Positions 17,119 to 25,751 of a stretch of 41,134 nucleotides of DNA are shown piece after piece; within the stretch, counting starts at the first letter, position 1; each line of letters opens with the position of its first letter. The DNA is from an uncultured Lachnospiraceae bacterium. GTDB lineage: Bacteria > Bacillota > Clostridia > Lachnospirales > Lachnospiraceae. The position numbers were made by a program, and so were the translations under genes. Where the stretch lies: contig CAJUJM010000012.1 in NCBI GenBank assembly GCA_910586755.1, positions 1 to 41,134 on the forward strand. The letters run 5' to 3'. The notes beneath the pieces are model-generated. The model saw only the letters and a program-made list of their open reading frames with translations. It did not search any database and was not told the DNA's origin.

Positions 17119-17778
17119 ATGAACGATCTCTATACAGATATTTATGAAAAGCTTTCCACGCTGCAATGGCTCATGAAACGCCGTCAGATGTTCAGTCAGG
17201 CAGAAGCCGGACCCTTCGCGGATTCAACAAGGGGGCAAGGCCGCGTTCTTGCTATGCTGAAAATCCAGCCGGAAATTGCGACAAAGGATTTGTCTTACCT
17301 TCTGGGAATCAGGCAGCAATCGCTAAACGAGTTGCTGAACAAGCTGGAGAAAAACGGCTATGTGGAGCGCAGACCTTCCGAAACGGACAGGCGGGTCATG
17401 GTTGTTCATCTGACGAAAAAGGGAGAAACAGTACAGCAGCCCGCATCGGATTATGAGGAAATCCTCGGTTGCTTGTCCAAAGAGGAACTGCGGCAATTTG
17501 GAAATTATTTAGACCGTATTATTGTGGCTTTCCAGACGCAAGAGAGTGTTGGCAGGGAGGAAAATGCTATGGACGACTGGATGGAAAAAGCGAGAGAGCG
17601 CATGGGCGAGGAACAGTTTGAACAGTTGATGTCCATGCGGGAGCGGGCCTTTGGTTCCTTTAGGCGGGGAGAGAAGCCAATGGATATACCGGGAGCGGAG
17701 CGGTTCTCGCCGAATTATGACGGCCCGGTTCCAGACAGACAAGAATTTAACAGGCTCGGCGGCCAAGAAAGAAAATAG
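17119..17778 (+). CDS. MarR-family transcriptional regulator
   Basis: Winged-helix repressor, typically released by a drug-like ligand. Residues about 45-115 hold the fold: IATKDLSYLLGIRQQSLNEL, then KLEKNGYVERRPSETDRR with the wing Asp-Arg pair. The protein is 219 residues, about 70 longer than standard MarR proteins; the extra C-terminal tail contains EKARERMGEEQFEQLMS and a Pro/Gly-rich end. ATG 17119 is chosen because AAAGG lies 8 bp upstream and the promoter ends at 17105; a longer frame from 16996 would run through the hairpin and promoter. It precedes two ABC exporter pairs, which it probably controls. Confidence 0.88.
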   Translation: MNDLYTDIYEKLSTLQWLMKRRQMFSQAEAGPFADSTRGQGRVLAMLKIQPEIATKDLSYLLGIRQQSLNELLNKLEKNGYVERRPSETDRRVMVVHLTKKGETVQQPASDYEEILGCLSKEELRQFGNYLDRIIVAFQTQESVGREENAMDDWMEKARERMGEEQFEQLMSMRERAFGSFRRGEKPMDIPGAERFSPNYDGPVPDRQEFNRLGGQERK

Positions 17779-17814
17779 AATAGACAAGGCGCCATAATTT
17801 TTATGGAGATAAGT

Positions 17815-17846
17815 CCTATGCGAGTTTGCTCGCATAGGATTTTTTT
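17815..17846 (+). terminator. intrinsic terminator between marR and the ABC genes
   Basis: CCTATGCGAG (17815-17824), loop TTTG, CTCGCATAGG (17829-17838), then A and seven Ts (17840-17846). The stem is a perfect 10 bp. It lies 36 bp after marR and directly before the ribosome site of the first ABC ATPase (AGGAGG, about 17851), so it either ends the marR transcript or acts as an attenuator for the exporter genes. Confidence 0.88.
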
Positions 17847-17862
17847 AATAGGAGGTAGAAAT

Positions 17863-18780
17863 ATGAACCCAATCATACAAGTGGAACATTTCTCGAAAAA
17901 GTACGGGGATTTTACGGCGGTGGACGACATCTCATTCACCGTGGACGAGGGCAGCGTTTTCGCGTTTCTCGGTCCCAATGGCGCGGGCAAAAGCACGACC
18001 ATCAATACCCTGTGTACCATCCTGGACAAAACGGAGGGCACTCTGACCATCAACGGCCATGACGTTTCTGAGGAACGCAGTCTGGTGCGGAAGGACATCG
18101 GGATCGTCTTTCAGGATTCCACCCTGGACACCCAAATGACCGTGGAAGAAAACCTGAGATACCATTGCAGCTTCTACAAGGTGCCGAAGAACGAGGTGCG
18201 GGAGCGCATCGGCTTTGCCCTTGACCTGGTGGAGTTGACGCAGTGGAGGCGGGCGGCAGTGGGCAGTCTGTCCGGCGGTATGAAACGGCGAGAGGAGATT
18301 GCCAGAGGGTTGGTACACGATCCGAAGGTTTTGTTTCTGGACGAACCTACCACCGGCCTGGACCCTCAGACCAGAGCCAATGTGTGGGAATATATTCAGC
18401 AACTCCAAAAGCAGAAAAACATGACGATCTTCCTGACCACCCATTATATGGACGAGGCAGAGGTCTGTTCCAAGGTCGTCATCATAGACCATGGGAAGAT
18501 CGTCGCTCACGATACGCCGGAGAATTTGAAACATCAATATACCGGTACGGAGGTGGATGTTGTCTGCACTCAGACCGGGCCGCTGGAGGCTGCGCTGCGG
18601 GAGCAGGAGATTTCCTATGGAAAGGATGGGAACAAGCTGGTATTCCATACGAAGGAAGCGCCTGCCGCATTGGAAATTTTAACGGCACACAGGGGCGAGA
18701 TCACGGACTTTGAGGTGAAAAACGGGACACTGAATGAGGTGTTCCTGGCAATTACAGGAAAGGAGATTCGAGAAGGATGA
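17863..18780 (+). CDS. ABC-2 exporter ATP-binding protein (DrrA-like)
   Basis: Energises the permease encoded next. Motifs: Walker A GPNGAGKST (37-45), Q-loop VFQDSTLD, signature LSGGMKRREEIARGL, Walker B VLFLDEPTTGLDP and the switch His in TTHYMDEAE. After the ATPase core comes the roughly 80-residue C-terminal domain of the DrrA/daunorubicin-resistance type, ending VFLAITG. Length is 305 residues. ATG 17863 follows AGGAGG; a longer frame from 17803 overlaps the terminator and is rejected. It overlaps the permease by four bases. Confidence 0.93.
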   Translation: MNPIIQVEHFSKKYGDFTAVDDISFTVDEGSVFAFLGPNGAGKSTTINTLCTILDKTEGTLTINGHDVSEERSLVRKDIGIVFQDSTLDTQMTVEENLRYHCSFYKVPKNEVRERIGFALDLVELTQWRRAAVGSLSGGMKRREEIARGLVHDPKVLFLDEPTTGLDPQTRANVWEYIQQLQKQKNMTIFLTTHYMDEAEVCSKVVIIDHGKIVAHDTPENLKHQYTGTEVDVVCTQTGPLEAALREQEISYGKDGNKLVFHTKEAPAALEILTAHRGEITDFEVKNGTLNEVFLAITGKEIREG

Positions 18781-19625
18781 ACCCGATTATAGCCATTGTG
18801 CAGAGGAATCTGCTGAATTATGTCCGAAGCAAGGGACGGGTATTTGGAGCGCTCTTTATGTCTATGTTTATGCTGATGATGTTTTCATTTCTGATGAAAT
18901 CCTCCATGAGCGGCCTTGACGCCCCTATGAATTATCTGATTTCCGGCGTAATCATCATGAGCGTGTTCCAGGTCAGCGTCAACAATTCCTCAGATATTCT
19001 GTCCGACATTTCCAGCGGTTATATGAGAGAGGTCTTGGTGGCCCCCATCGCGCGGACTCAGATCTCCATGGGGAATATCCTGTCCGGCGCGGTCATCGCC
19101 ACACTGCAAGGTGTCGTTACCATGACTGTTGGCATTGTCCTTGGCCTGCGGATCAATATTCTGCAAATTCTACTGTTGACTGTAGTGATGCTGGTTTCCG
19201 CTATGGCATTCAGCGCCATCGGTCTGTTTTTGGCGACAATTTCTCGCAACTCCCCCGCCTTTCAGACCATTAGTTCTATGATTATGATGCCCCTGACATT
19301 TGTTTCCGGCGCATATATCCCCACCACCATGATACCCGGCTTTCTCCTGCCCATCGTCTACTTGAATCCGCTGACCTATACGACCTCTATTTTCCGCTAT
19401 ATCGCCCTGGGGGCGTACACGCTGGATACAGGGGAACTGGTAGAACAGGGCATGGCGTTAAACATTGGCGGATTTGTTATCGTGCCGCTGATGGGACTGG
19501 CCATCACCATTTTGATTGGGGCATTTTTCTTTGTCCTGTGTGTCCGTAAATTTGACCAGGCGGACTTCTCCACCATCAAGGTCGCGGCGGGGATGCGGGG
19601 CGGTGGGGCCGCGGCCAGGAGGTAA
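18777..19625 (+). CDS. ABC-2 type permease (DrrB-like)
   Basis: Six membrane segments in 282 residues, beginning with a cytoplasmic amphipathic stretch (IAIVQRNLLNYVRSKGRVFG). The ABC-2 signature region before the last segments reads FVSGAYIPTTMIPGFL and YLNPLTYTTSIFRY, typical of drug or polysaccharide exporters. It starts in an ATGA junction with its ATPase, so the pair is coupled. Substrate unknown; association with MarR suggests a drug or lipid-like compound. Confidence 0.92.
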   Translation: MNPIIAIVQRNLLNYVRSKGRVFGALFMSMFMLMMFSFLMKSSMSGLDAPMNYLISGVIIMSVFQVSVNNSSDILSDISSGYMREVLVAPIARTQISMGNILSGAVIATLQGVVTMTVGIVLGLRINILQILLLTVVMLVSAMAFSAIGLFLATISRNSPAFQTISSMIMMPLTFVSGAYIPTTMIPGFLLPIVYLNPLTYTTSIFRYIALGAYTLDTGELVEQGMALNIGGFVIVPLMGLAITILIGAFFFVLCVRKFDQADFSTIKVAAGMRGGGAAARR

Positions 19626-19628
19626 CTT

Positions 19629-20510
19629 ATGGAATTGCAATTGGATGCTGTCACAAAAAACTACAAGAGCAAACAGGTCCTGAAGGGAATCACCCTCATC
19701 ATGGGGGCGGGGGTATACGGCCTTCTGGGTCCCAACGGGGCGGGAAAAACCACCATGATTCGGATACTGGCTGACGTGCTGCACCCCACAAAAGGGCGTG
19801 TCTTGTATGACGGAAAGGACATTCATGCCGTGGGAGATGAATATCGGGCGAAAATCGGTTATCTCCCCCAGGATGTCAGCTTTTATGGCGACTTTACCGG
19901 AAGGGATTACCTGGAATATTCGGCGGCGCTGAAAGGGATGGAAAAGGCCCGTGCAAAAAATCGGATTGAAGAATTGGCTCACAGCGTCGGCCTTTGGGAC
20001 GATCTGAAGCGGAAATGCACTGCCTATTCCGGCGGGATGCAGCGCAGGCTGGGCATTGCCCAGGCCCTTCTGGACGACCCGGAGATTTTGATTCTGGATG
20101 AACCTACCTCCGGCCTTGATCCCTATGAGCGGATCAAGTTCCGCAACATTATCTCTGCTTATTCGAAGGACCGACTGGTGCTGCTCTCCACCCATATCGT
20201 ATCCGATGTGGAGCATATTGCCGCGCAGATCATGATGATGGAGTATGGCGACATCCAGCACATCCGCACGGGCGAAGAATATATCCATATGATGGAGGGC
20301 CGGGTCTGGCTGGCGGAGATGCCCGCCGAACAGCTTATGGACTATCAAAACCGGGCTGTCATCAGCAATGTCAGGGCAAAAACGGGCCGCATGGAGGTCC
20401 GCATCATCGACGATATAAAGCCTGTCTCTGATGCGGTACAGGCCGTACCAACGCTGGAGGACGCCTATCTGTATCTTTTTAACTACTTGCCTGGGAAGGC
20501 CGGGAGGTAA
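19629..20510 (+). CDS. second ABC transporter ATP-binding protein
   Basis: A 293-residue ATPase of the ABC-2 exporter group with Walker A GPNGAGKTT (residues about 36-44), Q-loop YLPQDVSFYGDFTG, signature YSGGMQRRLGIAQAL, Walker B ILILDEPTSGLDP and STHIVSDVEHIA. The C-terminal extension of about 80 residues is typical of ATPases paired with large-loop ABC-2 permeases (bacitracin or lantibiotic-immunity style). It follows the first permease by 3 bp and uses GCCAGGAGG as ribosome site. Its partner permease is encoded next but is frameshifted. Confidence 0.9.
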   Translation: MELQLDAVTKNYKSKQVLKGITLIMGAGVYGLLGPNGAGKTTMIRILADVLHPTKGRVLYDGKDIHAVGDEYRAKIGYLPQDVSFYGDFTGRDYLEYSAALKGMEKARAKNRIEELAHSVGLWDDLKRKCTAYSGGMQRRLGIAQALLDDPEILILDEPTSGLDPYERIKFRNIISAYSKDRLVLLSTHIVSDVEHIAAQIMMMEYGDIQHIRTGEEYIHMMEGRVWLAEMPAEQLMDYQNRAVISNVRAKTGRMEVRIIDDIKPVSDAVQAVPTLEDAYLYLFNYLPGKAGR

Positions 20511-20514
20511 CACC

Positions 20515-21716
20515 ATGTCATTATTTCGATTTGAACTGCGAAAACTGCTGCTAGGCAAGAAAAATTTGCTTTTGCTATTATGTCTGCTTATCCTTTATAG
20601 TGTGGTTGGTCTGACCTCCACCATGTTCCTGATCGGCGGCAATGGCAGTTACCGGGCTTATGAGGAATTAGCCGCTGACAGGGAAGGCCCGTTTGACAGC
20701 GAAAAAGCCGCGGATGCGGAAAAAACCTATCAGGAGGTTAGCAACCGGTACGGTACAGACACACGAATGATCACCCGGAGTGTCAAAGACCAGCCGGAGA
20801 TCATTCTGGCGGTGAACTACCACGCCTATACCGAAAGGGTGAAGGAATATTGGAACGGCACGCCGCCTGAGAGCGCCGGGGAACCCTATGGGATAGCTCT
20901 TCTGCAAAGGAAAATTGTGGAGCTGGAAGGCCAGGGAAAACAGGATACCTTTGACTATCGGGAGCTTTCCGCCGTCCTGCAAAGGCTGGAAGAACTGGGG
21001 GAGCCGGAGTTTGCCAACGCCCTGCTGTGGGAAAACCTGTTCAACAACTGGGGGAGCATATGATGCAGTTCCTTCTGTTTGTGCCGCTGACCTTTGTTAT
21101 TGCCCCGGTTTTCGCCGTGGAACGCTCCAGCGGCATGGACAACCTGATTTTAAGCTCCCGAAACGGCAGGCGGAAGATCGTCACAGCAAAATTGCTGAGC
21201 GTACTCGCCGCCTCCACGGTTGTGGTCATGCTGTATCTGGCCGCTACATTTCTGCTCGGTTTTCTGCCACACAGGAGTTTCCACGGCTGGGACGCCGCCA
21301 TCCAGTCCATTCCCGCCTATGCCCGATCCATGTTCCAATTTAAGGTTTGGCAGCTTGCCGCAGTCGGGGCCGTATGGCTTATTTTTACCAGCGCGGTCTA
21401 TAGTCTGATTATCTGTTTTATTTCCTCCCGAATGAAAAGCCAGATGGGTGCGGCAGGGGTTAGTCTGGCGATTCTGTTTGTGAATGTGGGGCTGGCGGCG
21501 ATGGGAGATACCGTGACCCAGCGGTTTGGGGCGCTTGTGGATTTCGGGTTGGCAAATGTCACGCTGATGAAAGAGGTGTTCGGTGGTTATAAGGGTTTCA
21601 ATGTGTTCGGAATGTGTGTCAGCTATCCAGTTATGGCGGTTTTTGTTTTGACTGTTATTTCTGTCGCTGCGGCTTTTGGAACTTATCGGGGGCAGAGAAA
21701 CAGAGCTGCAGTATAA
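20515..21716 (+). pseudogene. ABC-2 permease with large extracellular loop, split by a -1 frameshift
   Basis: The first part (ATG 20515, site GGGAGG) has one membrane segment (about 16-38) and an outer domain of about 140 residues, then stops at the TGA 21061-21063. The second part reads MMQFLLFVPLTFVIAPVFAV and has the remaining five segments to the TAA at 21714-21716. Adding one G to the five-G run at 21050-21054 joins them as NNWGEHMMQF, giving a normal six-segment permease of about 400 residues. An alternative is real coupling: the run plus AG could act as a ribosome site for ATG 21060 or 21063. A split permease of this shape would be unusual, so I favour a frameshift. Confidence 0.75.
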
Positions 21717-21857
21717 CAGAGAACCCATTTTTAGCGAAAATGGTGAAAAGATGTTAATAGATGCAAAATTAACAAAGCAGCCAGGGCAACAATCCAGGAT
21801 TGCATATTACAACTTAATTCAGGCATACAAAAAGGTTTGTAAAACAAAAATCACCTC
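21717..21857. other. intergenic region before the ABC-F promoter
   Basis: No gene is supported. A small hairpin CCATTTT/AAAATGG lies at 21725-21743, too weak to call a terminator. An open frame from 21676 runs to 21861 through this gap, but overlaps the permease end and has no ribosome site. Composition is more AT-rich than on either side. Confidence 0.3.
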
Positions 21858-21886
21858 TTGACAACAAAAAAATTTCTGTGTATAAT
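21858..21886 (+). promoter_or_regulatory. consensus promoter of the ABC-F gene
   Basis: TTGACA (21858-21863), a 17-bp spacer and TATAAT (21881-21886) match the sigma-A consensus at all twelve positions. The start of transcription should fall near 21893, giving a leader of about 380 nt before the ABC-F start codon. Confidence 0.9.
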
Positions 21887-21892
21887 GGCGGC

Positions 21893-22272
21893 AGAATACA
21901 AGAAACGAGGTGAAAGAATGATTTGATTCTCTTGCAGAAAGAAACCGACAGGATGTAACTTGGGCAGAGGAAGGGCCATCGAAGTATCTAAGTGGCTGGA
22001 AAGATCCGCATACTGTCCTTGGTTTTGGTGCAGGAGATTCAATTATTCTTATCAGCGTATTCTTTCAGAGCGCTTTTTCAGGGGAACCCTGACATGTGGG
22101 ACGCTTATAGAAGGAGTGTATTTTTCCGTGTGCGGATTACGGCTGTGAGAAGGATCTTCTCGCGGCCTTTTATTATGCACGAAAGCCGCATAAGAAATTT
22201 AATTTCCGCGGGCAATGAGCTAAGCGCCTTGCAGCGGCGCGTGCCAGTACCACCGCAAGGAGGTGTTTACAA
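21893..22272 (+). promoter_or_regulatory. long attenuator-type leader of the ABC-F gene
   Basis: The leader holds, in order: a strong ribosome site GAGGTGA (21907-21913) before a two-codon ORF ATG ATT TGA (21918-21926); an adjacent open frame (21922-22092) that would join this ATG if one T were removed; a terminator hairpin at 22141-22174; and CCTTGC (22227-22232), which can pair with GCAAGG (22255-22260) and so cover part of the ABC-F ribosome site AGGAGG (22258-22263). This order fits ribosome-stalling control by an antibiotic, as known for several ABC-F and erm genes. The mechanism is inference; the elements are visible. Confidence 0.65.
22141..22174 (+). terminator. leader terminator (attenuator) before the ABC-F gene
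   Basis: GGCTGTGAGAAG (22141-22152), loop GAT, CTTCTCGCGGCC (22156-22167), then TTTTATT. All 12 pairs form in RNA, with two G-U pairs. It lies about 100 bp before the coding region and inside the leader, so read-through must be regulated for the gene to be expressed. Confidence 0.8.
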
Positions 22273-23886
22273 ATGTCCTTAATACAGGTCAGCGATTTAA
22301 CTTTTTCCTACGACGGCAGTTATGATTTGATCTTTGATGAGGCATCTTTCCAGATTGATACAGATTGGAAGCTGGGATTTGTAGGAAGAAACGGCCGGGG
22401 AAAAACCACTTTTTTAAAGCTTCTGATGGGACAGATGGAGTATCGGGGAAAAATTAAAGCAGATGTGGAGTTTGACTACTTTCCCTTTTCTGTCCCCAAC
22501 ATAGAGGAAGATACCATAGCCGTAGCTTACGGAATTTATCCGGAGCTGGAATATTGGCAGCTAGTGCGGGAGCTGTCCAGGCTGGAAATGGAGGAGGAGA
22601 CTTTATCCAGGCCTTTCTACACGCTGTCAGGAGGCGAGAGAACCAAGGTTTTGCTGGCAGTGTTATTTTTAAAAGAGCACAACTTTTTGCTCATTGACGA
22701 GCCAACCAACCATTTGGATACAGAGACCAGACAACTGGTAGGCGATTATCTGGCAAAGAAAAAGGGGTTTATTCTGGTATCCCACGACAGGGCCTTTCTG
22801 GATCGGTCTGTGGATCATATTCTGGCAATCAACAAAACAAAAATAACCGTAACCAAAGGGGACTTTTCCACCTGGTATGAAAATAAGCAGCGCCAGGATC
22901 AATTTGAACTGGACGAAAACCAAAGATTAAGAGCAGATATCCGCAGGCTGAAAAAAGCAGCCAGGCAGGCCAAAGCCTGGGCTGATGAGGTGGAATCCAC
23001 CAAAATCGGCAAAAAGGCCGCCCTTAAATTCGAAACCACCGGATGTATTGACACCCGGGCCTATGTAGGAGAAAAATCCCGCCGGATGCAGCAGCGCCGG
23101 AAAAATCTGGAAAAACGCCAGCAGAGAGCCATTGATGAGAAATCCGGGCTGTTAAAAGACATCGAAGTTGCAGAAGATTTAAAACTGTTTCCTGGCCTTA
23201 ATCAGATAAAAAAAGACAGCCCTCTTGTCCGGCTGCGGGATTTTGGCATAGCATACCCGGGCAAACAGAATCCTCAGAAGCTGTTCCCAGTTTTTAAGAA
23301 CACAACCTTTGAGATAATGCCCGGAGAGCAGATCCTCTTAAAAGGAAGAAATGGCTGTGGAAAATCCAGCATTTTAAAAAAGCTGATGGAGGAATACGCT
23401 TTAAAAAAAGCCTCTTCGTCAGTTGGCCCAGAAGACAGACCAGAGGAGTATGGGGAAACCATGAAAGGGGCCATAGTAACCGGAGAGCTGTGGCTGGATT
23501 CCCACTTAAAAATCTCCTATGTGCCCCAGGACGCATCCTTCCTGTCCGGCAGCCTAAAAGAATATGCCAGGCGCATAGAAGAAGAGGACGGGGTAGAAAT
23601 GAATCTTTTCATGACCCTTCTTAGAAAGCTGGATATGCCAAGACAGCAGTTTGAAAAACGGATGGAAGAATTTAGCGAGGGGCAGAAGAAAAAGGTATTG
23701 CTGGCCCAAAGCCTTTGCCAGCAGGCCGATCTCTATCTTTGGGACGAACCATTAAACTACATTGACATATACTCCCGCATGCAGATTGAACAAGTAATCC
23801 AAACCGCCCGCCCAACCATGATTCTGGTAGAACACGACGAAAGGTTCACCCAAACCATTGCCCCAAAAGAAATAAAAGTGGTATAA
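22273..23886 (+). CDS. ABC-F ribosomal protection protein, Lsa/CplR-like
   Basis: Cytoplasmic tandem-ATPase protein that binds the ribosomal E site and displaces antibiotics; Lsa/Vga-type members protect against pleuromutilins, lincosamides and streptogramin A. First domain: WKLGFVGRNGRGKTT, signature LSGGERTK, Walker B LLIDEPTNHLD and VSHDRAFL. The linker (about 215-300) is highly basic. Second domain: Walker A GRNGCGKSS, an atypical signature FSEGQKKK and LYLWDEPLNYIDI, the wording typical of the Lsa group. No membrane segment. Length is 537 residues, slightly over the usual 500. ATG 22273 follows AAGGAGG. Resistance itself cannot be proved from sequence; a housekeeping ABC-F is less likely given the motifs and leader. 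Confidence 0.85.
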   Translation: MSLIQVSDLTFSYDGSYDLIFDEASFQIDTDWKLGFVGRNGRGKTTFLKLLMGQMEYRGKIKADVEFDYFPFSVPNIEEDTIAVAYGIYPELEYWQLVRELSRLEMEEETLSRPFYTLSGGERTKVLLAVLFLKEHNFLLIDEPTNHLDTETRQLVGDYLAKKKGFILVSHDRAFLDRSVDHILAINKTKITVTKGDFSTWYENKQRQDQFELDENQRLRADIRRLKKAARQAKAWADEVESTKIGKKAALKFETTGCIDTRAYVGEKSRRMQQRRKNLEKRQQRAIDEKSGLLKDIEVAEDLKLFPGLNQIKKDSPLVRLRDFGIAYPGKQNPQKLFPVFKNTTFEIMPGEQILLKGRNGCGKSSILKKLMEEYALKKASSSVGPEDRPEEYGETMKGAIVTGELWLDSHLKISYVPQDASFLSGSLKEYARRIEEEDGVEMNLFMTLLRKLDMPRQQFEKRMEEFSEGQKKKVLLAQSLCQQADLYLWDEPLNYIDIYSRMQIEQVIQTARPTMILVEHDERFTQTIAPKEIKVV

Positions 23887-23955
23887 TGTACACGAAAGCA
23901 ATGAGCAGTGCAAAGCAAAAAAGCGAAAGTTCGATCTATAGAAAGGATCCTCCCC

Positions 23956-24780
23956 ATGAAACGATTCCTATCCATTTTCCAAGTGATTTTATTCCTGCTA
24001 ACCACCACAGCCTGTAGCCCCCAACCTCCCACAGAAAAACCCTGGACAATCGTCCAGGAAAAAGCCATTGTTTTTTCCGATGGCCAATATGCAGACTTGT
24101 GGAAACCAGAATTTGGCATTTGGGAAGAATACCGGCTGCCAGACGGCCAGGTAATTCTGCAGGTTCAGGAGCCAGTAGGCCCGGATAACAGTATAACAGC
24201 AGGAGTAGAAAGCCTGAACGATTTAAAAGAACCCGCCAGGCAGACAATTTTAGACTACTACGAAAAGCAGGGAATCCTTTACGACCTCCAGGCAGAACTA
24301 AAAAAAGCCTACGAAGCTTACGGAAAAAGCAAAGAAACCGGAGAAAAATTTCAGGCCGTCACCCTAAACCAGACCGTATCCCCCACAGCTTGCGGCGACG
24401 AATTCATAGCCTTTTTAACCTCCGTAACAGTCCCCGCCGGCATTCAGGAGCAGGAAGAACTCCGCTTAGGCGCAGTATTTGACCGAAACACGGGAGAAAA
24501 GCTGGACATCTGGACCCTATTTAGCATTCCCAAGGAAGAGGCAATAGAAAACCTTTTAGACATAGCCGGTATCAAAGAGCCAGGCCTTAGAAATGAGATA
24601 AAAGCAGCCATAAAGCCAGAATACCTTCTTTTCTTCCCGGAAAACCTGGAAATCTGCTTTCCCAAAGGAACGCTGAAAAGCCAGGATACAGCTTACTGCC
24701 TGGGATTTTCCTACAAAGAACTAGAAGAGATACTGACTCTCCAGCCTTTTCATACTGAAAAATCACACCAGCCGCAATAA
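23956..24780 (+). CDS. lipoprotein with a DUF3298/RsiV-like C-terminal domain
   Basis: 274 residues with a signal peptide ending in TTAC (lipid-attachment Cys 20). The C-terminal half carries the pattern FDRNTGEKLDIWTLFSIP, KPEYLLFFPENLEICF and LGFSYKELEEIL, which resembles the DUF3298 domain of RsiV and related surface proteins. No anti-sigma region or partner sigma factor is present, so it is not a plain RsiV. ATG 23956 follows GAAAGGA; a frame starting at 23908 would add a non-signal-like head. It starts 70 bp after the ABC-F gene and may share its transcript. Confidence 0.75.
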   Translation: MKRFLSIFQVILFLLTTTACSPQPPTEKPWTIVQEKAIVFSDGQYADLWKPEFGIWEEYRLPDGQVILQVQEPVGPDNSITAGVESLNDLKEPARQTILDYYEKQGILYDLQAELKKAYEAYGKSKETGEKFQAVTLNQTVSPTACGDEFIAFLTSVTVPAGIQEQEELRLGAVFDRNTGEKLDIWTLFSIPKEEAIENLLDIAGIKEPGLRNEIKAAIKPEYLLFFPENLEICFPKGTLKSQDTAYCLGFSYKELEEILTLQPFHTEKSHQPQ

Positions 24781-24795
24781 GAAAGGAATCCATTC

Positions 24796-25674
24796 ATGAA
24801 AACCATTACCATCGCCCTGCTCCAGCTAATGCCGGGCAAATCCACAGAAGAAAATTTAATAAAGGGCCTGGATGCCTGCCGCCAGGCAAAAGCCATGGGA
24901 GCGGATATCGCTCTGTTTCCGGAAATGTGGAGCAGCGGCTACAGGATTCCGGAAAATATAGAAGCCTTAAAACAATCTGCAATCCCTGAAAATAGCCCCT
25001 TCATGGCATCCTTTTCCGATCTTGCAAAAGATCGGAATATGGCCATTGCCATTACCTATCTGGAAGCCTGGGAACCTTTTCCCAGAAACACCATCTGCCT
25101 CATAGACCGGTTTGGCAAAACACTTTTTTCCTACGCCAAGGTACATACCTGTGATTTTGGAGAAGAGAGCCGCCTTACTCCCGGAGACGATTTTTTCGTG
25201 GCAGACTTAGATACAGAAAAAGGCCTCATAAAAACCGGAGCAATGATCTGTTACGACCGGGAATTCCCGGAAAGCGCCAGGATTCTCATGCTAAAAGGCG
25301 CAGAGCTGATTTTAGTTCCCAACGCCTGCCCCATGGAAATCAACCGGATTTCCCAGCTTAGGGGCCGGGCCTACGAAAATATGCTGGCCATTGCAACCGT
25401 AAACTATCCCAAAGGCCAGCCGGACTGTAACGGCCATTCTACGGTTTTTGATGGCATTGCCTATAAACCGGAAGAACCGGAATCCAGAGACACCCTGATT
25501 TTAGAGACAGGAGAAAACGAAGGCATCTATCTGGCGGAGATTCCCATAGAAGAAATCCGCCAGTACCGAAGCAGGGAGGTTCATGGAAATGCCTACCGCC
25601 ATCCGAAAAAATACGGGCTTTTAACAGACACCAGGATAAGAGAGCCATTTATCCGAGATGATTACCGGCCCTAA
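24796..25674 (+). CDS. nitrilase-superfamily carbon-nitrogen hydrolase
   Basis: Cytoplasmic amidase of the nitrilase superfamily with its Glu-Lys-Cys triad: Glu 43 in LFPEMWSSGY, Lys 115 in SYAKVHTCDF and Cys 152 in GAMICYDREFPESAR. Length is 292 residues. This form is close to N-carbamoylputrescine amidase or omega-amidase-like enzymes, but the substrate cannot be fixed. GAAAGGA lies 8 bp upstream of ATG 24796. It follows the lipoprotein by 15 bp. Confidence 0.9.
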   Translation: MKTITIALLQLMPGKSTEENLIKGLDACRQAKAMGADIALFPEMWSSGYRIPENIEALKQSAIPENSPFMASFSDLAKDRNMAIAITYLEAWEPFPRNTICLIDRFGKTLFSYAKVHTCDFGEESRLTPGDDFFVADLDTEKGLIKTGAMICYDREFPESARILMLKGAELILVPNACPMEINRISQLRGRAYENMLAIATVNYPKGQPDCNGHSTVFDGIAYKPEEPESRDTLILETGENEGIYLAEIPIEEIRQYRSREVHGNAYRHPKKYGLLTDTRIREPFIRDDYRP

Positions 25675-25751
25675 AACCCACTGTTTTGCTCGAATATGAT
25701 CCAGACAAGACACTGGCAACATAAAATCGTGACAGAAGAAAGGAGAGCCTT

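Noticed and set aside
22190..22260. tRNA-like GC-rich folding before the ABC-F gene
   Set aside because: No T-loop TTC sequence, no acceptor stem pairing and no recognisable anticodon arm.
21992..22282. 96-codon frame in the ABC-F leader
   Set aside because: It has no ribosome site, runs through the terminator hairpin and overlaps the ABC-F start; not protein-like.
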